A stretch of DNA of 64,000 bases from Falsiruegeria litorea R37 (GCF_900172225.1 NZ_FWFO01000001.1:1116001-1180000), one strand, 5' to 3'; positions 1 to 8,389 are shown, counted from the stretch's first letter. Numbers and translations: made by a program. Notes: generated by a model from the sequence alone, not told the origin.

Positions 1-154
1 CGCCATCCGTCGGGGGATGGATATAGCGACGGCAGGAGGCCTCTTAAACCCCCAAACACGCAGGGTTGCAGAACGGCAACGCAAGCAGAGCAAGGCGCCC
101 GCACATAAATTCCGCAGTCGAAAATTATCGTGGCGATACTGCGGCGAAACATTA

Positions 155-182
155 TTGCGCCCGCTTGGGGCGCTGCTATAAG
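155..182 (+). promoter_or_regulatory. candidate sigma-70 promoter of the Lrp gene
   Basis: A -35-like TTGCGC (155-160) and a -10-like TATAAG (177-182) are separated by 16 bases. Transcription would begin near 189, giving a short leader before the ATG at 207. The -10 match is good and the -35 match is weak. Inference from sequence only. Confidence 0.4.
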
Positions 183-206
183 AAACGCAATGTGAGGGAG
201 CTTTTC

Positions 207-707
207 ATGGTCGCAACACGGCTGGATCCGATTGACCGCAAGATACTGTCAGAGCTGCAAGCTGACGGTCGGATGACCAATGTCGAATTGGCCAAGCGGG
301 TGGGTATTTCTGCCCCGCCTTGCCTGCGCCGCGTGCGCACGCTGGAAGAGGCGGGATTTATCCGCGGGTATCACGCGGATGTGAATGCCCGCGAATTGGG
401 ATTCGAGGTTCAGGTGTTCGCCATGGTTGGCCTGGACAGCCAGGCCGAATCGGAATTGGTGGCGTTTGAAGAACGCTGCCGCCAGTGGCCGCTTGTTCGC
501 GAATGCCACATGCTGAATGGCGAAGTGGACTTTATCCTAAAATGTGTGGCCCCCGATCTGAGCAGCTTTCAGAGCTTCCTGACCGGAGAGCTGCTGAGCA
601 CACCGAATGTGGCTAGCGTCAAAACCTCGCTTGTCATTCGCGGTGCGAAGGACGACCCTGGCGTGCCTTTTGATATCCTTGAGGAGCGCCTGAACCGGAC
701 GGCTTGA
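207..707 (+). CDS. Lrp/AsnC family transcriptional regulator
   Basis: This is a 166-residue regulator of the feast/famine (Lrp/AsnC) type, which binds DNA as an oligomer and senses amino acids. Residues 5-60 form the winged helix-turn-helix, beginning LDPIDRKILSELQ with the recognition region VGISAPPCLRRV. The rest is the RAM ligand-binding domain. The ATG at 207 is preceded by GAGGGAG at 194-200 and gives the usual family length; an in-frame extension to 66 has no ribosome site and no family-like residues. No amino-acid gene lies beside it, so the ligand cannot be guessed. The family call is secure and the regulon is unknown. Confidence 0.93.
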   Translation: MVATRLDPIDRKILSELQADGRMTNVELAKRVGISAPPCLRRVRTLEEAGFIRGYHADVNARELGFEVQVFAMVGLDSQAESELVAFEERCRQWPLVRECHMLNGEVDFILKCVAPDLSSFQSFLTGELLSTPNVASVKTSLVIRGAKDDPGVPFDILEERLNRTA

Positions 708-795
708 CCGGTTGAGGTGTCAATTCAGGCGATCGGGCAGGTGGCAGCAGGGTGGCTGCCACGATGCAGCCGACCCACCAAAACAAAATGTCCAT
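634..795 (-). CDS. possible small membrane protein (53 aa) downstream of the Hint gene
   Basis: A 53-codon reading frame starts ATG at 795, only 9 nt after the stop of the Hint gene. An AAGGGGA ribosome site overlaps that stop codon, suggesting translational coupling. Residues 1-18 (MDILFWWVGCIVAATLLP) would make one membrane helix; the remainder is proline- and glycine-rich. Its last 74 nt lie antisense to the 3' end of the Lrp gene, so the C-terminal part may not be under selection. I do not recognise a family. It may be real only in its N-terminal half, or spurious. Confidence 0.35.
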   Translation of the reverse strand: MDILFWWVGCIVAATLLPPARSPELTPQPVKPSGSGAPQGYQKARQGRPSHRE

Positions 796-804
796 GACGT
801 CCCC

Positions 805-1587
805 TTAGGCGGTAAGGCTGTCGATTTCGCCTTCGCCTGCGCGTGGGAAGACTTGAGGGCCGAAATCGGTCAATTTATCGATATGTGCGAATAGGTTGAG
901 GTAGAGGCTACGCATCGCGTGGCTGATGACCCGCACCGCATTGATCCCCGGATGATAGGTTTCGAACTGCAGGCCGTCGACGTTGATCACGGCGTGTTTG
1001 CGTAGGCAGATGTGGAACAACTCAACCGGTGTCGGGGGGGCTGTTTCGATCACGTTCATGCCGTCGATGAATTCTTGCACCGGTGTCAGGATTGGTTGAC
1101 CGTTTGCGATGGCTCGCAAGTGGCCGGGCGTCGACAAGAGCCGGGCCGCGGGGCCAGCAATCACGCCGGACATCGGCTTTTGCATACCAAAGGTATCGGC
1201 CATGAAACGGGTCAGATGATGCGTACGGCCGCGCAGGTCGGGTTTGCCGGGGATCAGCGTGGTCGAACCCTTCCAGAGTACCTCTTGTGCCGAGCCGTCT
1301 TGCGTGATCACGCGATCGCCGGGCAGCAGGTCCTGGATCGCCATCGGGCCACAATCGGTTTCCACAAGCGAGCCGCGACTGAAGGCACAGAATGCGTTTT
1401 CGAACAGGGGGAGGGCTGGGGCGATTTGGCGGGTTTCGACGATATTGCCGTTGTCCAGTAGACTACTGATCTGATAGCGGCGTAGCTGCGGACGGGTCGG
1501 AGCACGCAGGGCCGCGGGATCTTGTAGAATCGTGCTGGTTTCAACGGCATTCCGCGCCGCCCGGGTTAACGAGTGGGGGATTGTCAT
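805..1587 (-). CDS. Hint (Hedgehog/intein) domain protein
   Basis: This 260-residue protein carries a Hint_2-type autoprocessing fold common in roseobacters. The core starts near Cys67 with CAFSRGSLV, followed by the typical blocks IQDLLPGDRVITQDG and EVLWKGSTTLIPG, then a GPAARLLSTPGH segment. In this family the Cys starts splicing or cleavage chemistry; here no obvious extein or adhesin domain is attached, so it is a stand-alone or degenerate Hint. ATG 1587 was chosen because GAAAGG lies upstream; ATG 1608 and TTG 1641 are alternatives. Its partner and substrate are unknown. Confidence 0.8.
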   Translation of the reverse strand: MTIPHSLTRAARNAVETSTILQDPAALRAPTRPQLRRYQISSLLDNGNIVETRQIAPALPLFENAFCAFSRGSLVETDCGPMAIQDLLPGDRVITQDGSAQEVLWKGSTTLIPGKPDLRGRTHHLTRFMADTFGMQKPMSGVIAGPAARLLSTPGHLRAIANGQPILTPVQEFIDGMNVIETAPPTPVELFHICLRKHAVINVDGLQFETYHPGINAVRVISHAMRSLYLNLFAHIDKLTDFGPQVFPRAGEGEIDSLTA

Positions 1588-1643
1588 AGCGTATTCGGCC
1601 CTTTCCATTCGGGTCGCATCTGCGTCGGCCCCCACCGACAACG

Positions 1644-1676
1644 TCAGATGGACTGATTACGTTTAGTCCACATCTG
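1644..1676. promoter_or_regulatory. imperfect inverted repeat upstream of the Hint gene
   Basis: TCAGATGGACT (1644-1654) faces AGTCCACATCTGA (1665-1676) across a 10-base spacer; the arms match except for two extra bases. It lies about 57 bp upstream of the chosen start of the Hint gene, so it could be an operator. The rest of 1588-1907 shows only this and the hairpin at 1825-1852. Confidence 0.3.
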
Positions 1677-1824
1677 AATCGGCTGAGAATATGCCGAGCG
1701 TTGATTAAATTTGTCAAAAAACCTTCTGGTTTTGGGGCGCTGTTTGCAGACAGTCAGGCTGACCTTCGATTTTTGTTTCCGGTTTGGCGGGTAATCCGCC
1801 GGTTTTGCAACAGTTGCCCCCGAA

Positions 1825-1852
1825 CCCGCCTCGCCTCGGTGGGCGAGGCGGG
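1825..1852. terminator. 11-bp GC-rich hairpin, probable terminator
   Basis: CCCGCCTCGCC and its exact complement GGCGAGGCGGG flank a 6-base loop. It lies about 55 bp downstream of the small minus-strand gene ending at 1908. There is no clear U-tract on either strand, so it may act as an mRNA 3'-end stabiliser or a weak terminator. Confidence 0.45.
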
Positions 1853-1907
1853 TGTCAGGCCCGGCCGGTCAGGGGCAGCGTCCGGCGTCGGGCGATGTTG
1901 TGGCGAG

Positions 1908-2057
1908 TTAGGCCGTTTTGACCAGGCGAAGCTTTGCTTCACCGTTGCGGCGCGCAATCATCGCTGCGCGACGGGCACCGCGAGCCCAAGGCATCTGAAC
2001 ATCACACTTATTTGCGGTGTCGACGATCGAATTCAGAAATCGTGCTTTGGGTTTCAT
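1908..2057 (-). CDS. small basic conserved-type protein (49 aa)
   Basis: This short gene reads MKPKARFLNSIV at its start and contains a central PWARGARRAAMIARR segment rich in Arg and Ala. The ATG at 2057 has an AGGAG ribosome site at 2065-2069, seven bases away, and the frame closes with TAA at 1908-1910 just before a strong hairpin. The protein is strongly basic with no membrane segment. I recall similar roughly 50-residue proteins in other roseobacters but know no function; an RNA- or DNA-binding role would only be a guess from charge. The gene structure makes it likely to be real. Confidence 0.65.
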   Translation of the reverse strand: MKPKARFLNSIVDTANKCDVQMPWARGARRAAMIARRNGEAKLRLVKTA

Positions 2058-2338
2058 GGGTGCGCTCCTGCCTTATGTCCGGGCCATTCGGTCCGTGTTT
2101 CGTTTTGCTGAACCTAATATCACGGTGCATTGCGGCAGGGATTTGGCTGTTCCGGGGAAAAATAGGGCAGCGAAAGAATTCATGGTTAACGAAAATTTAG
2201 TAAACATTTACCTTAGGTAAGACATTGAAAATGTGAATGAAAAATACGAATGGACGCGATTTGGCGTCATGGGGTGTAGGTGCTAAGATGACAATTGTGA
2301 CCAAACTGGTGCAGATTTGGTCACAATCGGACTATGGC
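2058..2338. other. AT-rich intergenic region with candidate operator sites
   Basis: This 281-bp stretch is AT-rich compared with its surroundings. It contains TTAA-N7-TTAG at 2186-2200, one base off a CtrA-type full site, a palindrome TTACC-TTA-GGTAA at 2209-2221, and the long inverted repeat at 2294-2327. No further reading frame with a ribosome site was seen. It probably carries the promoter of the small gene at 1908-2057. Confidence 0.3.
2294..2327. terminator. 12-bp perfect inverted repeat after pgeF
   Basis: ATTGTGACCAAA and TTTGGTCACAAT are exact complements around a 10-base spacer. The repeat starts 11 nt beyond the pgeF stop, the expected place for a terminator, but no U-run follows. 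The large loop and mixed base content would also fit a protein-binding site. Confidence 0.45.
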
Positions 2339-3094
2339 TTACAACCTTATGGTTGAAATCAGCCGTCCATAATCGGCTTCTTTGGCGTGCGTGGTGCGCC
2401 GGAACGAATAAAAGCGGTCAGGATCCGAATAAGTGCAGTGCCTTGTCCACTCTGCCTGCCGCACACCTGCCGAGCGGAGCCTGTGCAGCCCGTAGCCGGG
2501 AAGATCGAACAGCATCCGATCTCCTTCACCATTGGCGAAGAAGCGGCCATTGTCGGCATCTGAAACAAGAAATCGGTCGAGAAACTCGGGGCCAACCTCA
2601 TAGGCGCGCTGGGAGATTGTCGGGCCAATGACAGCAACCGTGTTCGCCCGATTGGCTCCCAACGCCTCCATCGCGTCAAGCGTGGCCTCAAGCACCCCGT
2701 CAACGGCCCCCTTCCACCCGGCGTGGGCAGCGCCGATGACGCCGGCGTTTGGATCGGAAAACAGAACGGGCTGACAATCTGCCGTCAGAATCGACAGCAC
2801 AACGCCCGGAGTTGCCGTGACCACACCGTCTGCTTTCGGGCGCTCGTCTGACACGCTGTGCGCGGTTACGACGTCCGCTGAATGAACTTGATGGATGCCC
2901 GCCATCCCATCCGGACCGACTCCCATCGCCTCGGCCACACGGGCCCGGTTGATGGCAACCGCCTCTGTCTGGTCGCTCGAGCCAGTTCCGCAGTTCAACC
3001 CGGCAAAGATGCCGGAGGATGCTCCGCCGCGACGGGTAAAAAAGCCGTGGCGCACGGGCGAGAGGAGATCCGAAGTCAGAATTTCCAGCGTCAT
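2339..3094 (-). CDS. pgeF: peptidoglycan editing factor PgeF (YfiH/laccase-domain family)
   Basis: This 251-residue protein belongs to the PF02578 family. E. coli PgeF removes wrongly incorporated L-Ser from peptidoglycan precursors; related proteins act on purine nucleosides. The metal-binding residues are visible: His71 in HQVHS, Cys107 in TADCQPVLF and His124 in HAGWKG. The start overlaps the stop of the methyltransferase gene by 4 nt (ATGA), so it is the third gene of an lgt-midA-pgeF operon and is translationally coupled. Family assignment is secure; the exact substrate here is inferred. Confidence 0.9.
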   Translation of the reverse strand: MTLEILTSDLLSPVRHGFFTRRGGASSGIFAGLNCGTGSSDQTEAVAINRARVAEAMGVGPDGMAGIHQVHSADVVTAHSVSDERPKADGVVTATPGVVLSILTADCQPVLFSDPNAGVIGAAHAGWKGAVDGVLEATLDAMEALGANRANTVAVIGPTISQRAYEVGPEFLDRFLVSDADNGRFFANGEGDRMLFDLPGYGLHRLRSAGVRQAEWTRHCTYSDPDRFYSFRRTTHAKEADYGRLISTIRL

Positions 3095-4161
3095 GGTTCC
3101 AATCCTGGTGGAGGCATGCCTTGGGCGGGGAAGAGACCCAGCACTTTGAACAGGTTTCCCATTTCTTCGGGATGCGTCAACCGCCGATGCGCATGGATCA
3201 GGTTCTCAAGCCGGGGACCGCTCAACCCCTTGGCCAGGGCCTGTGCGCGGGTCGTGATGCCAAGACGTTCCAAAAACACGCCTTGTGGGGCAAGTCGGCT
3301 GTGTTTGCATCCCGCGTGGGCGGCGGCATTGGCCAAAACCTCAAAATCGACATGCGCCGTCAGATCGGCGTGTCCCGGCGTAGCGAGCGGGTCGACCGGG
3401 GCGTGATTCTTCAGGGCTTGCAGCGTGTCCCCAAGGGAACGCCAATCGCCATAGTCGATCAGTAGGGCGGCGCCACCATGTCGGGCGATGCGCGCGCTGA
3501 TGTCCTGTATGATCCGTGGCGCGGCCTCGCAGGATTCGACCAGATCGCCGTCCTTGGTATCGGTTAGCCGGTGGGTCAGCGCAGGTTGCGCCGCTTGTGT
3601 CCCAAGGCCGAAGATCAACTCTTGCGTCTCTGACGTGCCAACCAAACGTTCCGACCACCCTGTGGCAGACCGGACGAATTGTCGGATCGGCAAGGCGTCA
3701 AAAAACTCGTTGGCGACCAGGAACAGGGGCTGGTCATCCAGTTTCGAAGTGTCGGTGATCCATTTCGGGGCGTAAGCGCCCAGAGTTTGGGACTGCACCC
3801 CGCGTAGACGCGAGGAGGCCTCGACCAGAACGATCTGGGCCGCCTCATGAAACCCAGGAACCCCGATCGTGGCCCGCAGAATATCGGCCATCAACGTACC
3901 TCGTCCCGGTCCCAGTTCGGCCAAAATAAAGGGGGCAGGGCGATTTTGATCCAACCAACATTGCGCCAGCGACAGACCCACCAACTCGCCAAACATCTGG
4001 CTGATTTCGGGGGCGGTTGTGAAATCCCCCTCGGCCCCGAAGGGCTCGTGCGCCACGTAATACCCGTGCTCGGGATGCAGCAGGCAGTCTTGCATGTAGT
4101 CTGCAATCGTCATTGGGCCCGAATGGGCAATACGTTCCTGCAGCAGGGGTTTTAGTGTCAT
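3091..4161 (-). CDS. class I SAM-dependent methyltransferase, MidA/NDUFAF7 family
   Basis: This 356-residue protein matches the DUF185/MidA family. Its mitochondrial relative NDUFAF7 dimethylates an arginine of a complex I subunit; the bacterial role is less certain. Family marks include LLHPEHGYY near residue 28, [15 protein letters not shown] at 45-59 and the SAM loop ELGPGRGTL at 82-90. ATG 4161 overlaps the lgt stop by 4 nt and gives the family length; the longer in-frame extension runs antisense-like through lgt and is not real. It sits mid-operon between lgt and pgeF, a conserved arrangement in this group. Confidence 0.88.
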   Translation of the reverse strand: MTLKPLLQERIAHSGPMTIADYMQDCLLHPEHGYYVAHEPFGAEGDFTTAPEISQMFGELVGLSLAQCWLDQNRPAPFILAELGPGRGTLMADILRATIGVPGFHEAAQIVLVEASSRLRGVQSQTLGAYAPKWITDTSKLDDQPLFLVANEFFDALPIRQFVRSATGWSERLVGTSETQELIFGLGTQAAQPALTHRLTDTKDGDLVESCEAAPRIIQDISARIARHGGAALLIDYGDWRSLGDTLQALKNHAPVDPLATPGHADLTAHVDFEVLANAAAHAGCKHSRLAPQGVFLERLGITTRAQALAKGLSGPRLENLIHAHRRLTHPEEMGNLFKVLGLFPAQGMPPPGLEP

Positions 4162-5060
4162 AGCGCGGGCACCTGCCGGGCCCGCGATTTTGCCGAAAAG
4201 ATGAGCCACAGCCCAAGCGCAAGCATCGGCAGGCACAGGATTTGGCCCATCGTCAGACCATAGCCACCCACATGCCAGGCCAGCCCCAAGGGGTTGCCGG
4301 GCGAGATGAACTGCGCGTCCGGTTGGCGCACGAACTCGACCAGGAAACGAGCCAGGCCATAGCCGCTCAGGAACATGCCCACGACGAAACCGGGCATTTT
4401 GAACGCGCCGCGGCGATAGACCAACCACAGCAGGACGACGCCCAGGATCAGCCCCTCCATCGCGGCCTCATAGAGTTGCGAGGGGTGGCGGGCGCACAGG
4501 CCCACCACGTCGGGGCAGTTCTGTGCGGCAGGACCGGGAAAGACAAAAGCCCACGGCACGTCGCTGGGACGGCCCCACAACTCGGCATTGATAAAGTTCG
4601 ACAGCCGCCCCAACAGCAGCCCCGGCGGCACCGCATGGGCCACCAGATCGGCCAGGCTGAGCTTGGGGATGTTGTGGCGCAGCGCATAGATCCAGCTGGC
4701 AATGACCACACCCAGCAAGCCGCCATGAAACGACATGCCGCCCTGCCAGACCATCAGAATCTCGGCCGGGTTCGCCAGGTAATAGGCTGGCTGATAGAAC
4801 AGGACAAATCCAAGGCGCCCACCCAGAATGACGCCCAGGATGATCCAGGTCAGCAGATCCTCCAGCTGTTGGGCGGTCAGTGGTGGGGTGTCTCCGGGCC
4901 ACAGACCGGGACGCCTCAGTGCTGCAATCCCAAGCCGCCAGGCAATCAGGATGCCTGCGATATAGGCCAGTGCATACCAGCGCAGGGCGAAATCGAACCC
5001 GAAAAGCGAGATCGAAAACAGTTCGGGGGAAAAGTCGGGAAAAGTCAGTACTGCCTGCAT
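4158..5060 (-). CDS. lgt: prolipoprotein diacylglyceryl transferase
   Basis: Lgt transfers diacylglycerol from phosphatidylglycerol to the lipobox cysteine of prolipoproteins in the inner membrane. The 300-residue protein has about seven hydrophobic segments. Typical motifs are [11 protein letters not shown] around His112, the Lgt signature [17 protein letters not shown] near 151-167 and HPSQLYEA. It is the first gene of the operon with midA and pgeF. It is divergent from ubiK with 96 bp between the two starts, which must hold both promoters. Its products would include the lipoproteins called at 32217 and 34335. Confidence 0.95.
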   Translation of the reverse strand: MQAVLTFPDFSPELFSISLFGFDFALRWYALAYIAGILIAWRLGIAALRRPGLWPGDTPPLTAQQLEDLLTWIILGVILGGRLGFVLFYQPAYYLANPAEILMVWQGGMSFHGGLLGVVIASWIYALRHNIPKLSLADLVAHAVPPGLLLGRLSNFINAELWGRPSDVPWAFVFPGPAAQNCPDVVGLCARHPSQLYEAAMEGLILGVVLLWLVYRRGAFKMPGFVVGMFLSGYGLARFLVEFVRQPDAQFISPGNPLGLAWHVGGYGLTMGQILCLPMLALGLWLIFSAKSRARQVPAL

Positions 5061-5156
5061 GTGCGTCTCAATGCCTGTGCCTTGGGGGGCAAGTCAACCT
5101 TGTGGCCGCCCGCGTTGTTGCCCATATAGGGGGCAACTTCGACACGGAGAAGACAG

Positions 5157-5405
5157 ATGCAGACCCGCAACAAGATGCTCGACGACATTTCGCAACTGAT
5201 GACCAACGCCATGGGCGTGGCGCAAGGGGCGAAAGACGAAGCTGAAACCGCTATGAAATCGCTTTTGGATCGTTGGTTGGCCGATCGCGACCTGGTCACC
5301 CGCGAAGAGTTCGACGCGGTTCGGGCCATGGCCCAAAAAGCACGCGAAGAAAACGAGGCCCTGTCGGCCCGCATTGCAGCGCTTGAGGCCAAGCTGGGCA
5401 ACTGA
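5157..5405 (+). CDS. ubiK: UbiK-type accessory factor (BMFP domain)
   Basis: The 82-residue protein has the BMFP/YqiC architecture: a short amphipathic N-terminal segment (QTRNKMLDDISQLMTNAMG) followed by a helical and coiled-coil C-terminus ending ARIAALEAKLGN. In enterobacteria UbiK binds lipid and UbiJ and assists the aerobic ubiquinone hydroxylase complex. The sequence shows VTREEFDAVRAMAQKAREEN, a family hallmark. Placement opposite lgt is common in this group. The role in ubiquinone synthesis is transferred from E. coli. Confidence 0.85.
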   Translation: MQTRNKMLDDISQLMTNAMGVAQGAKDEAETAMKSLLDRWLADRDLVTREEFDAVRAMAQKAREENEALSARIAALEAKLGN

Positions 5406-5740
5406 TCCGGCTGCGCCTGTCGATCAGGCGCGCATGTCCCCGAAATTTGCCGAAAAACACCCTGTCGCGAGAGCCGCCATGGCTGTCGCGTTGGGCGGTA
5501 TCTTGCCACGAATTGTAACATTCGCAAGAAAAAGCTGACAAAACCGTCGATATTTTGGGCGTCGTGTCGAGTTGCCCACAACTTATTGGCTTTATCCCCA
5601 AAAATAGGGGTTGTCAGAGTCTCACCTACACCGCACCATATCTAGTAGAGGTACGGGGGATCGCCCCGGCTTCTAGAGCAGACACCTAGCATTGGGGGCG
5701 CTGCCAGCCCCAAACAGCTAGAGATGAGTGAGGTGGCACC
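5406..5740. other. intergenic region with ubiK hairpin
   Basis: This 335-bp gap holds a hairpin GCGCCTG-TCGAT-CAGGCGC (5413-5431) just after the ubiK stop, likely its terminator although without a U-run. A small palindrome TTGGGG/CCCCAA (5692-5713) precedes the next gene. The region around 5510-5640 is AT-rich and probably carries the ybjN promoter; I see no convincing -35/-10 pair and no further gene. Confidence 0.4.
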
Positions 5741-6241
5741 ATGGCACTTTCCGAGCAGTATCTGGAAGAAGACATTCACCCGATCGACATTGTCGAGCAT
5801 CTGGCCGAGCACCATGATTGGGAATTCGACCGCATCGGCGACGATCAGATCGCAATGGCGGTCGAAGGCCAATGGCGCACATATTCCATCACTCTGGCCT
5901 GGTCCGGCTATGATGAAACCCTGCGGATGGTCTGCACGTTCGAGATGGAGCCGCCCGAAGAGGCGCTGCCGCAGCTTTATGAGCTGCTCAATGCGATGAA
6001 TGACCAATGCTGGGCCGGTGGGTTCACCTATTGGGCGGCGCAGCAGTTGATGGTCTATAAATACGGTTTGGTACTGGCAGGCGGTCAGGTGGCGAGCCCC
6101 GAGCAGATCGACACGATGATCAACGCGGCCGTTCTGAGCGCCGAGCGGTACTACCCTGCAATCCAGTTGATGGTTTACGGTGGTCGTTCCCCGTCCGAGG
6201 CGATGCAGGTCGCCATTGCAGAGGCCTATGGCCGGGCGTAA
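5741..6241 (+). CDS. YbjN domain-containing protein
   Basis: This 166-residue cytosolic protein matches the YbjN / putative sensory transduction regulator family (PF10722). It reads as an alternating alpha/beta fold resembling type III secretion chaperones, with HHDWEFDRIGDDQIAM-like and NDQCWAGGFTYW segments typical of the roseobacter form. ATG 5741 follows GTGAGGTGG; an overlapping frame beginning at 5724 is a shadow. The biochemical role is unknown; E. coli YbjN affects motility and stress. It precedes proC by 40 bp and could be cotranscribed. Confidence 0.8.
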   Translation: MALSEQYLEEDIHPIDIVEHLAEHHDWEFDRIGDDQIAMAVEGQWRTYSITLAWSGYDETLRMVCTFEMEPPEEALPQLYELLNAMNDQCWAGGFTYWAAQQLMVYKYGLVLAGGQVASPEQIDTMINAAVLSAERYYPAIQLMVYGGRSPSEAMQVAIAEAYGRA

Positions 6242-6281
6242 AGCTGTGCCCTGAACCGATATCAGGCGAGGGGCACTTTTT

Positions 6282-7097
6282 ATGGATATGTCTTATGTGG
6301 CGGACCGGGGGCTTGTGCTTCTGGGCTGCGGCAAAATGGGCTCGGCAATGTTGGCGGGTTGGCTCGACGGGGGCTTGCCCGCGACGTCCGTCTGGGTGAT
6401 CGACCCCTATCCGTCCGACTGGGTCAAGGCGCAGGGCGTGCATGTGAATGCACAACTGCCTGCTACCCCGGCCATCGTGCTGATCGCCGTCAAACCGCAG
6501 ATGATGGGCGAGGCACTGCCGTCCATGCAGGCCATGGGCAATGGTGAGACGCTGTTTGTCTCTGTCGCTGCGGGGACGACCATTGGCACATTCGAAGAGG
6601 TCCTGGGGGCGCAAACCCCGATCGTTCGGGCGATGCCAAACACGCCTGCAGCCGTGGCGCGTGGGATAACGGCGATAATCGGCAACTCCAATGTGTCGGG
6701 GGCTCAGCTGGATCTGGCCGAAGGGCTGCTGGCGGCAGTTGGTCAGACCGTGCGTCTGGACAACGAGGCGCAGATGGACGCTGTCACCGGCGTCAGCGGT
6801 TCGGGCCCGGCCTATGTATTCCACTTGATCGAAACGCTTGCAGCGGCGGGTGTGGCGCAGGGCCTGCCCGAGGATATGGCGATGCAACTGGCCAAGGCGA
6901 CCGTAGCCGGGGCCGGGGCATTGGCCGAGGCGGCTGAAGACAGCCCCAGCCAGCTGCGGGTGAACGTGACCTCGCCCAACGGGACAACGCAGGCGGCGCT
7001 AGAAGTTTTGATGAGTGAGAGCGACGGTTTCCCGGCTTTGCTGGACCGCGCCGTGGCGGCTGCAACCAACCGATCGAAGGAGCTGTCGGGTGGCTGA
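6282..7097 (+). CDS. proC: pyrroline-5-carboxylate reductase
   Basis: ProC reduces pyrroline-5-carboxylate to proline with NAD(P)H, the last step of proline synthesis. The 271-residue protein has the N-terminal Rossmann motif LLGCGKMGSAML near residue 13, the middle RAMPNTPAAVARG block and the C-terminal signature TGVSGSGPAYVFHLIE. The ATG at 6282 follows GAGGGGC. The gene overlaps the following tRNA-binding-domain gene by 8 nt, so ybjN-proC-csaA-like-hydroxyacid dehydrogenase may be one transcription unit. Confidence 0.95.
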   Translation: MDMSYVADRGLVLLGCGKMGSAMLAGWLDGGLPATSVWVIDPYPSDWVKAQGVHVNAQLPATPAIVLIAVKPQMMGEALPSMQAMGNGETLFVSVAAGTTIGTFEEVLGAQTPIVRAMPNTPAAVARGITAIIGNSNVSGAQLDLAEGLLAAVGQTVRLDNEAQMDAVTGVSGSGPAYVFHLIETLAAAGVAQGLPEDMAMQLAKATVAGAGALAEAAEDSPSQLRVNVTSPNGTTQAALEVLMSESDGFPALLDRAVAAATNRSKELSGG

Positions 7098-7428
7098 GAT
7101 CAGTTTTGACGACTTCCTGAAGGTGGATATCCGCGTGGGCGAGGTGATCCGGGCCGAAGATTACCCCGAGGCGCGAAAGCCAGCGATCAAGATGTGGATC
7201 GATTTCGGCGGTGAAATCGGCGAGCGCAAGACCTCGGCCCAGGTGACGGCGCATTACGACCCTGCCAGTCTTGTGGGCAAGCAGGTGATGGCGGTGGTGA
7301 ATTTTCCCCCGCGCCAGATCGGCAAGTTCATGTCCGAGGTGCTGGTGCTGGGACTGCCCGATGAAAAGGGCGAGATCGTGCTGATCGGGCCGGACGGCAA
7401 AGTGCCGCTTGGCGGGCGGATGCACTGA
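7090..7428 (+). CDS. tRNA-binding domain protein (CsaA-like)
   Basis: This 112-residue protein is a single OB-fold of the tRNA-binding (PF01588, CsaA/Trbp111) type. It starts AEISFDDFLKVDIRVGEV and ends with the typical PDGKVPLGGRMH. CsaA proteins have been described as export chaperones, while the fold binds tRNA elbows; which applies here is unknown. The GTG at 7090 gives the family-length protein; the upstream ATG at 7015 would add residues read from the proC frame shift. It overlaps proC by 8 nt and the next gene by 1 nt, indicating translational coupling. Confidence 0.85.
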   Translation: MAEISFDDFLKVDIRVGEVIRAEDYPEARKPAIKMWIDFGGEIGERKTSAQVTAHYDPASLVGKQVMAVVNFPPRQIGKFMSEVLVLGLPDEKGEIVLIGPDGKVPLGGRMH

Positions 7429-8381
7429 TGAAGCTCTGGATTACGCGCCCTATGACGGCCGAAGTGGACGCGCGCGCTCGGGCCGAGTTCGATGTGGAGA
7501 TTCGTGAAAACACCCTGCCTCTGACAGCCCAAGAGATGCAGCGCGCATTGACCGAGTTCGATGTAGTGGTGCCTACCCTTGGCGATCTGTTCTCAGCCGA
7601 GATCTTTGCCAACGCGCCCAAGCCCCGCTGCAAGCTGCTGGCCAACTTTGGCGTGGGCTACAATCACATCGACATTACTGCAGCGCAGGGGGCGGGGATT
7701 GAGGTCACCAACACGCCCGGCGCGGTGACCGATGCGACAGCGGATGTGGCCATGACCCTTTTGCTGATGACGGCACGGCGTGCGGGCGAAGGCGAAAGAT
7801 TGGTCCGTTCCGGCGCGTGGCAGGGGTGGCACCCGACGCAGATGCTGGGCCAGCACGCGACCGGCAAGAGGGTCGGCATTGTTGGTATGGGGCGGATAGG
7901 CCAGGCCATCGCGCAGCGCTGTCACTTTGGCTTTGGCATGGACGTGGCTTACGTGGCGCGCACCGAAAAGATGCTGGAGTTTCCGGCCACGCGCGCGGAG
8001 AGCCTGCAGAGCCTGGCTGCTGAGGTCGACTTTCTAGTGCTTGCCGTCCCTGGAGGCGCCGAGACGCGACACCTTGTGGGGCCCGATGTTCTGCGGGCCA
8101 TGAAGCCATCCGCGATCTTGATCAACATCGCGCGGGGCGAAGTGGTGGATCAAGCGGCGCTGATTGCCGCTCTGGAAAGCAGTGATATCGCGGGGGCCGG
8201 TTTGGACGTCTATGAATTCGAACCCAACGTACCCGAGCAGCTGATCCGGATGGAGAACGTCACCCTCTTGCCACATCTGGGCACGGCGACTGAAGAGGTG
8301 CGGTCAAATATGGGCCACATGGCGCTGGACAACGTGGCCGCGTTTTGGGCCGGGCAGGCGCTCCCGAACCCTGTGGCGTGA
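7428..8381 (+). CDS. D-2-hydroxyacid dehydrogenase (glyoxylate/hydroxypyruvate reductase-like)
   Basis: The 317-residue enzyme belongs to the D-isomer-specific 2-hydroxyacid dehydrogenases. It shows the NAD-binding loop VGIVGMGRIGQAIA near 147-160, the catalytic Arg segment LINIARGEVVDQAAL and the late His in LPHLGTATEEV. NANFGVGYNHID-like residues before the nucleotide domain resemble bacterial glyoxylate reductases, so reduction of glyoxylate or hydroxypyruvate is likely. Its ATG overlaps the previous stop by one base. The substrate is inferred, not proven by motifs. Confidence 0.85.
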   Translation: MKLWITRPMTAEVDARARAEFDVEIRENTLPLTAQEMQRALTEFDVVVPTLGDLFSAEIFANAPKPRCKLLANFGVGYNHIDITAAQGAGIEVTNTPGAVTDATADVAMTLLLMTARRAGEGERLVRSGAWQGWHPTQMLGQHATGKRVGIVGMGRIGQAIAQRCHFGFGMDVAYVARTEKMLEFPATRAESLQSLAAEVDFLVLAVPGGAETRHLVGPDVLRAMKPSAILINIARGEVVDQAALIAALESSDIAGAGLDVYEFEPNVPEQLIRMENVTLLPHLGTATEEVRSNMGHMALDNVAAFWAGQALPNPVA

Positions 8382-8389
8382 CCAGGGGG

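Noticed and set aside
2294-2327. Inverted repeat considered as a CRP/FNR site
   Set aside because: The TGTGA and TCACA halves are 18 bases apart instead of six, so it cannot be a classical site.
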